IMG/VR virus record: IMGVR_UViG_3300035698_025780
Location: 1 to 21,032 of that record
Origin: a virus
Reading direction: 5' to 3' (one strand)
Length of the DNA: 21,032 nt
The notes beneath the pieces were generated by a model. It made no database searches and was not told the origin of the DNA. It worked only from the letters and a program-made list of their open reading frames with translations. Both the position numbers and the translations under genes were made by a program. This document shows, in pieces, positions 15,289 to 21,032 of the stretch (positions within the stretch are counted from its first letter, which is position 1; every line of letters begins with the position of its first letter).

Positions 15289-15289
15289 G

Positions 15290-15715
15290 ATGCACATTAT
15301 TCTGAATGGAAATGATATTGTGGAGACACTCAAGACCATACCGGCTTTGGTAGAACTACTACCATGATGAATAAAAAATGAAAAAGAATTGAGGGAATCG
15401 CCGCTCAGACCATATATGTTCATTAAGAAGCAGGAAATGCCATCGTCAGCTAGCAATTCATTTAATAGAGAGGCGTTTATTACTATTAGCATAGTTTGAA
15501 CCAAAGACACTGTTGAAGATGAGTTGTCAGTTATATTTGAAATACTAGAAGATTCTATTCTCTGAGATATTGACTGATGTATCCCCATTACCTCACGAGG
15601 TAGCAAAGAAGTTAGTGGGATCAGACAAGGATACGCATCAGAACCAACCAGGGATGAGAAGCAGAATCTAATATTATATAGAGATTACGTTTTTACCTAT
15701 ATAACCCAAACATAA
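15290..15715 (+). CDS. Probable tail terminator protein, 141 aa
   Basis: The alpha/beta layout is MHIILNGNDIVETLKTI...ELLPGGI, PYMFIKKQEMPS, NREAFITISIVGTKDTVEDELSVIFEILED, then an end strand LYRDYVFTYITQT. A helix facing an antiparallel sheet with a C-terminal R.YVF.Y strand is seen in lambda gpU / SPP1 gp17 tail terminators. Position just before the tail tube genes supports this. Five UGA-coded Gly. TAATG coupling to the next gene. Confidence 0.6.
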
Positions 15716-15909
15716 TGTCAGAAGACAAAAAAACAAATGAGCCTCAAAAGAAAGTAGAAACCATCACACCAAAAAAGAAAAAAAATAAGACTATGGTCGC
15801 ACTCAAACAACTAAACTTCAAAACAGGAGTAGTAGAGGCGTGAGTTAAGTTCAACATACCTGTGGAGGTTGATTTACCAAAAACCTGGGCTACACTTTTA
15901 ACTTCTTAA
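15715..15909 (+). CDS. Small Lys-rich protein before the tail tube gene, 64 aa
   Basis: A disordered, highly basic N-terminal half (MSEDKKTNEPQKKVETITPK, then KKKNK) leads into a short beta-like segment MVALKQLNFKTGVVEAGVKFNIPVEVDLPKTWATLLTS. The start is coupled to the previous stop (TAATG). The last part resembles small phage proteins that end in a beta strand and a Trp-containing turn, but no family is recognised. One UGA-coded Gly. Located 12 bp before the tail tube gene; a tail-assembly accessory is a guess. Confidence 0.5.
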
Positions 15910-15921
15910 TAATCTTACACG

Positions 15922-16800
15922 ATGAGCACATTTACCAAAAACAACGTATCCTACAAGGCCGCTAAGGTTAGAATCTCCTCTTATGATCCAGAAGGGATTT
16001 TGGCAACTAATATGCCATCAAGAACTTTGACGACTGAGAACGATAATGTAGATGCAGTTATAGCATACGTTCAAGCAAACTGGGTCTTCAATAGAATGGC
16101 CGGTTTCAAAAATGCTAAAATTTCAGAAGCTTTTGAGAACGAAGTTACTGATGAAGTGGATGATTGTGATATTCAAGAGCGACAGAAGACTTCTGATCTT
16201 ATCCCTTCTTTTGAAGGAGATTGGTTGACTACACTTGATCTTGATGCACTAGAAATTCTCACTGGAAATGGATACTCTTCTGTTCCTGGTACTCCTGTTG
16301 TTGCATCAACTCAAGTACGATTAAGTGGTGCACTTGCGTTCAACAGAAATTCAAGACTCCAATACCAGCATCACGATAGTAATGTTAATATCGTTGTTCC
16401 TACTGTAGCTGCTTTGGTTGGTTCAATCGACACTACTTTGGTAGAGGGAACAGATTTCAGACTAGAAGATAATGGTTTTGGAGAATTCGGATTGGTCATC
16501 TACGCTGGTTGAGCTATCTCAACTGTGGCACAAGATTTCACTCTGACATACAACTATACACCAATCTCTGCTGAATATTCTGGTTACGATATTGGAACAA
16601 TGATTCAACCTTACTTTATTGTTGAGATTGAAACATGTCCTGATGAGAACGCTAAGATTGATAAGTATTACATCGTTAAGGCCAATCTATCTGGAGCACT
16701 CGACACTAACTTTATCTCTACTGGAGAGGTACCACTTTCTGGGATTACTCTACAAGGAGCGAAGGGAGGTCAGTTGTTGAAAGAAAGAACAAGAATATAG
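15922..16800 (+). CDS. Major tail (tube) protein, 292 aa
   Basis: A beta-rich protein with an N-terminal KVRISSYDPEGILATNMPSRTLTTENDN and a long Thr/Ser/Val-rich body. It lies between the tail terminator and the chaperone-TMP genes, as expected for the tube subunit of a long non-contractile or contractile tail. Size and high GGN glycine use fit an abundant structural protein: only one UGA (residue 197) among about 22 glycines. That UGA joins two stretches that would otherwise look like separate genes. A strong terminator follows the TAG stop. No sheath gene is seen, so a siphovirus tail is more likely. Confidence 0.75.
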
Positions 16801-16821
16801 TATAAATAATACGGTGACTAT

Positions 16822-16857
16822 GAGGGGGTTAGGGTTCTGACCCTTGCCCTCTTTTTT
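16822..16857 (+). terminator. Intrinsic terminator after the tail tube gene
   Basis: A GC-rich hairpin with AGGGT/ACCCT closing a TCTG loop and an outer GAGGG/CCCTC pairing, directly followed by TTTTTT (16852-16857). It begins 21 bp after the tube stop. This is the best intrinsic terminator in the window. Confidence 0.85.
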
Positions 16858-16874
16858 AAAATTTGATACTAGGT

Positions 16875-17438
16875 ATGTCAAATCAATGGTACGATTACCC
16901 CTTCGCTTGAGATTGGGAATTAAAAATACCAATAACGGTAAAGTTAGAAGGGAAGGAAGAAAAATTTCTTGTTGGTGTTAAATATAAACAGGCCACCATA
17001 GAGGAGACAATAAAATTTCTACAGAAAGACATAGACCATACAAAATGGATATTTGATTTTATGAAAGAATTTTGAAACTTAGAAGAAATTTCTGAAAATA
17101 TATTAAAGATGAAATGAGATTCTGTCCAGAAAATATATAAAACAATAATGGATACGAGATTCAGATGAGTTTTCGAGAGAAAGTGAGGCAAAAGAGGTGA
17201 TTCTTGAGGGAGGAGTGTACTTTATAGCACCCAGCTATCAGAACTAGCAGGAAAGATTTCCATCCACCCAGCAGAACTACAAAGAACGTATACTCTTGAA
17301 CAATTCAACCGATTCATAAGATGAATAAACTTTTGAGTGAACGAATGAAGCGAAGCATGACAACACGCAAACGATAAAATCCTATTCAATCAGACGTATA
17401 GCGACGATGAGTTATTGGATTTATTTAATAAGAAATAA
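16875..17438 (+). CDS. Probable tail assembly chaperone, 187 aa
   Basis: Position between tail tube and tape measure genes is where tail assembly chaperones (gpG/gpGT type) lie. The N-terminal half has the pattern DWELKIPITVKLEGKEEKFLVGVKYKQATIEETIKFLQKDI. After a Gly/Arg-rich linker, the second half (about 120-187) is helical, SVLYSTQLSELAGKISIHPAELQRTYTLEQFNRFIRGINFG... This could correspond to both halves of a G-T fusion in one frame; I see no need for a frameshift. Eleven UGA-coded Gly. The stop is TAA, 8 bp before the tape measure ATG. Confidence 0.55.
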
Positions 17439-17446
17439 CCACATAG

Positions 17447-20400
17447 ATGACTGATATTCTTGAGATAGAGGTAGTAGCGGATGTGAGCCAGATGGAGACT
17501 ACACTACAATGAATGTACTCTGACGCCGTACAAGTCGCTAAGAAAACCGAAAAGGCTCTTACGTTTACTCCAGAATTGGACACTAAAATAATAAGAGACC
17601 AACTTGAAAAAGTCAAATTAGTAGCCAGAGACACATGAAAGGTTATTGATTGAGCTATGAAGGAAAGATTCATCCAACTTAATATTGATGCAGACAGAGT
17701 AAAGAAAGAGATCGCAAATTTAGAGTCTCTGAAAAAAAGATTAACAACTCCTGCTGAACTTAGGATCGATGCTAATATTTTGGCCACTCAGAAAAAAATT
17801 AGACAGCTTGAGATTCAGAAGAAGCAGATCGCACAACAGGCAAAGATAGTTATCACAGCAGAAACCGCAGTAGCGAACTCAAGAATAAAGGAGTTGGTTT
17901 TGGCAAAAAGAGAAGCAGCAAAGAACGAGAAGGCTACCATTAGTATAAATATCCAGGAAGCTAGAGCTAAATTAGCTGCCTTCAAGGCAAGTAAGGCTGA
18001 TGCCACCCTATCGAAGACGGTGGTTATTTCTGCCGAAACGACAAAGGCAAAAGCCAAGCTTAGTGCCCTACAGATACAGAAGAATAAGATAGAGAAACCA
18101 TCAACAACCAAGATAGATTTGGATGTCAAAAATTTCAAAAGTAGTCTCAAGGAAATAAATAAATGAATATTAAACATAAGAAATACTTGAAATGATGTTA
18201 CAAGCAGGTTAAAGACTAGCTTTTCAGGACTAAGTAACTCTTTGAAAACATGACTATTGTCTACCTTTTGAGCTTTTAGTATTGCTTGAGGGATTGCCGC
18301 TGGGGTAAGAGCACTTGGTAGGGGTATGGCGGAAGCAAAGGATATTGCGGTCTCATTCGAGAGTGCTTTTGTTGGTGTTCAAAAAACAGTAGAAGCTACG
18401 GATAGGCAATTCGCTCAATTCAACGACTCTCTGCATGAGCTAACCTTAGAAATACCACTTACATACGAAGAGCTTGCAAAGATTGCCGAGCTTGGTGGAC
18501 AAATGGGAGTTCCAATCGAAGCGCTTGAAGAGTTTACTAAAGTTATTGCCCAGATGGGTGTTACTACGAACCTGACCACAGAAGAAGCGGCTTTGGCATT
18601 CTCTAGAATTGCAAATGTAGTTGGTTTGCCACTATCACAGGTATCCAAACTAGGAAGTGCAGTAGTTGCCCTTGGAAACAACTTTGCCGCACAGGAGTCT
18701 GAGATAACAAATTTCACACAAAGGATCGCAGGTGCAGGTAATGTTGCCGGACTTACGGTAGGAGATATGACCGGGATAGCTACTGCCCTTACTTCTGTTG
18801 GAATACAGGCAGAAAAAGGAGGAAGTGCGGTTAATAAGGCACTATTATTGATGAGCTCCGCCGTAACGGCAGGAGGCGTAGACCTTCAATGATTTGCTGA
18901 TACTGCTTGATTGTCCGCAGAGAAATTCACACAACTCCGAGAGAAAGACGCAGGAGAAGCTTTCAATCTATTTGTTGAATGATTGTGAAAAGCTTGAAAG
19001 AGAGCGGATAGTATAATCATAAACCTACTTTGAAATAATGTTAGGACGAAGGAAACTTTTCTTAACCTATCTTCCGCATGAAATCTTTTGAGGAAAACAA
19101 TAACTCTTGGAAACGCAGAATTCGAGAAAGGGAATGCTATACAGAAAGAAGCATCTTTGAGATACGGGACTACAGAAAGTAAGTTCATTAAGTTGAATAA
19201 TGAGATTAGGATCCAAAAGGAACAAATGGGGAAAGATTTGATCCCATTGTATATCACAATAAACAAAGTCATCCTTACGATATACAAATGAGTAAGTACA
19301 TTGGCTGGGCAGTTTCGTAATTTAAGCACCGCGTGACTAGTAGTTGTAAAGGCATTGTGAGCATGATGACTTATCGGGGTCGCAACTTTGATAAATCCTA
19401 TTTTATGAGGAGTAGTGGCTAGTATACTAGCCGTAGTTATGGCAGCCACTCTTTTGAAGGCTGCATTCGCATGACCACTCACAGAGACAGAAAAATTGGA
19501 AGAAAATATGAAGTCATTAAATGAAGAAATGGATTGACTATGAGAAAAAATGACTAATTTAGATAAGAGCTTGTCTAGATGAGCAATTAGTATGAACGAA
19601 TACGAAAAACAGTCTGCAAAAATGAAAGATGAGTATGTAAGATTATCTTTGGCCATAGATAAAACAGCAGAGTCTCTAGCTAAAGATAGAAAAATACAAG
19701 AGGCTGTGAATGAATTAAATATAAAAACAACAGCAGAACTAGGAAGATATAAGAAAAAATTACAAGAGGTGGAAAGTATAGAAAAAAAACATAGAGATAG
19801 ACTTAAGGAATTGGCGGATGAGAATAAAAAAAACTGAGGCGCCGTTAGGTTCAACACAGAGAGTAATGCAGCATATAAAAAGGAAGTTTCTGGCATGACT
19901 AGCGAAATTCAAACTGCAAAAAGTGAGCTAGCATGAATGAGAACGTCTATTGATGAAACTACACAGGCTACATCATCATGAATAGCAGCGTTTAGAATAG
20001 CCAGCTTAACTACGGACAATTACGCAGAAGCACTGGCTTTTGTGGATTCACTTAGAATAGACACATCACACACAGTAGAACAATTAGCAGTAGAGACGGA
20101 AGCCGCAAGGAAAGCAAAAGCAGAGCATATAGCAAAAGCAGAAGCTGCCGCATTAGCTACCGTTGGAATTAAAGAAGCTGCATTAGCAATTGCAGAGGCG
20201 ACAAGAGACGCCTCGCCAGACAGCCCTATTGCTAAGTTTTTTGGTATTGGTAGGCAAGGCAAATGAGTATCCGCCGCGGTAGCCGAACTTAAAGATGCAG
20301 AATTAAGCCTTGATAATATAAGAAAAGACGCTGCGGCAATAGAAATCGTTAAGTTTAACTCAGTGGAGGACGCTGCCGCGGAGCTAGGCATATTTTTTGA

Positions 20401-21032
20401 GAAAAACAAAAACTTCAATGCAGAGAATTTTACTACAATGACTCAATTAACAAAGGCATTATGAGAAGTAAACAATCTAACAAAAGATGCTGTAATTTGA
20501 TCAGAACAGAGAAATAAGTTACTAGAGTACACAAAAGACCTACAGGGAAGAATAAACTCACTAGATGAAGATGGGAATAGCGCAGCTAAGGCAAGGAATG
20601 GCGCAGCTAAGGCTACTGTAGATATTACCAAAACACAAATTGAATTAGCTAAGGCGAAGGCACAGTTAGAGATAGCCTGAATAGAGGACTCTGAAGCTAG
20701 CGAAATATCCAAAGCACAAAGCATATTGGACGTGAATACTAGGATGGAAGAAGAAATAAGGGAGTTGCAAGGAGACACACATAAGACATCTATCGAGAAT
20801 GCGAAGGATGTTATTAAGGCCTGGGAAGAACAAAAGGATAAATGAGTAGAGGCATACAACGATATTGGAGACTCAATAGAGGACGTAGTAAAAGACATGG
20901 GCGACTTGAGGCAGAAGATCAAAGAATCAAACGAGGAGATAGCACAAATAGACTCCGATGCTATCGAAGAGATACAAAAGAGATACGCTGATATAAACGA
21001 GGAAATAGTAAACAATACCCAAGATATTGACG
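17447..21032 (+). CDS. Tape measure protein (partial at window end), >=1195 aa
   Basis: Sets tail length and is ejected with DNA. N-terminal residues about 75-240 are coiled coil with about 30-residue repeats (for example TPAELRIDANILATQKKIRQ, VVISAETTKAKAKLSALQIQ). The conserved tape measure domain follows from about 270: a hydrophobic Gly/Ala helix, MAEAKDIAVSFESAFVGVQK, YEELAKIAELGGQMGVPIEA, and GLTVGDMTGIATALTSVGIQ. A second hydrophobic region lies near 630-675 (VVVKALGAGGLIGVATLINP...ILAVVMAATLLKA), then long charged coiled coil to the window edge. UGA-coded Gly occur throughout. The frame is still open at 21032, so the C terminus is missing. Confidence 0.9.

Noticed and set aside
18886-19896. 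Long minus-strand open frame (336 codons)
   Set aside because: It lies fully antisense to the tape measure gene, is rich in Ser/Phe/Leu as expected for the complement of a Lys/Glu/Ala coding strand, and shows no domain.

Overview
The window is a piece of a tailed-phage (or prophage) genome that reads UGA as glycine, which is genetic code 25. This code is known from the candidate phyla Absconditabacteria (SR1) and Gracilibacteria, so the host is most likely one of these; the sequence does not say which. Under the standard code nearly every gene is broken by in-frame TGA. Read as Gly, these codons fall on glycines that the protein families require: the TerL Walker A loop, the RtcB metal-site motifs, and the CxCG-type zinc knuckles of an HNH nuclease. 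Every gene stop I could place is TAA or TAG.

Layout. Positions 1-5430 (+ strand) hold a tightly packed set of mostly small genes: a partial gene, a Lys/Tyr repeat protein, a PolB-type 3'-5' exonuclease, eight unknown small proteins, a tRNA-like element, an RtcB RNA ligase, a zinc-ribbon protein and three more small proteins. One minus-strand gene (5427-5702) meets this block tail to tail. From 5794 to the window end runs a classical siphovirus morphogenesis module on the + strand: a probable small terminase, a small unknown gene, the large terminase (TerL), portal, a prohead protease fused to an acidic scaffold-like tail, an HK97-type major capsid protein, a Pro-rich protein, four head-tail and neck proteins, a small Lys-rich protein, the major tail (tube) protein, a probable tail-assembly chaperone, and the tape measure protein, which is cut by the window end.

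The standout is inside terL. It carries a 313-residue intein directly after the last catalytic Asp of the nuclease domain. The middle of this intein is dual coding: a complete 202-residue HNH endonuclease with two zinc-binding clusters lies in another frame (8462-9070), entirely inside the open intein frame. Inteins normally carry their homing endonuclease as an in-frame domain. Here the host frame stays open through the overlap only because UGA is a sense codon (four UGA codons in the overlapped stretch).

Second, UGA use follows expected expression level. The major capsid gene has no UGA among about 37 glycine codons and the tail tube gene has one in about 22, while terL outside the intein uses UGA for about 30 of 45. 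Third, an RNA-repair ligase sits 27 bp downstream of an oversized tRNA-like element. Most genes lack a Shine-Dalgarno sequence and instead have an AT-rich leader, often with a TATC motif just before the ATG.
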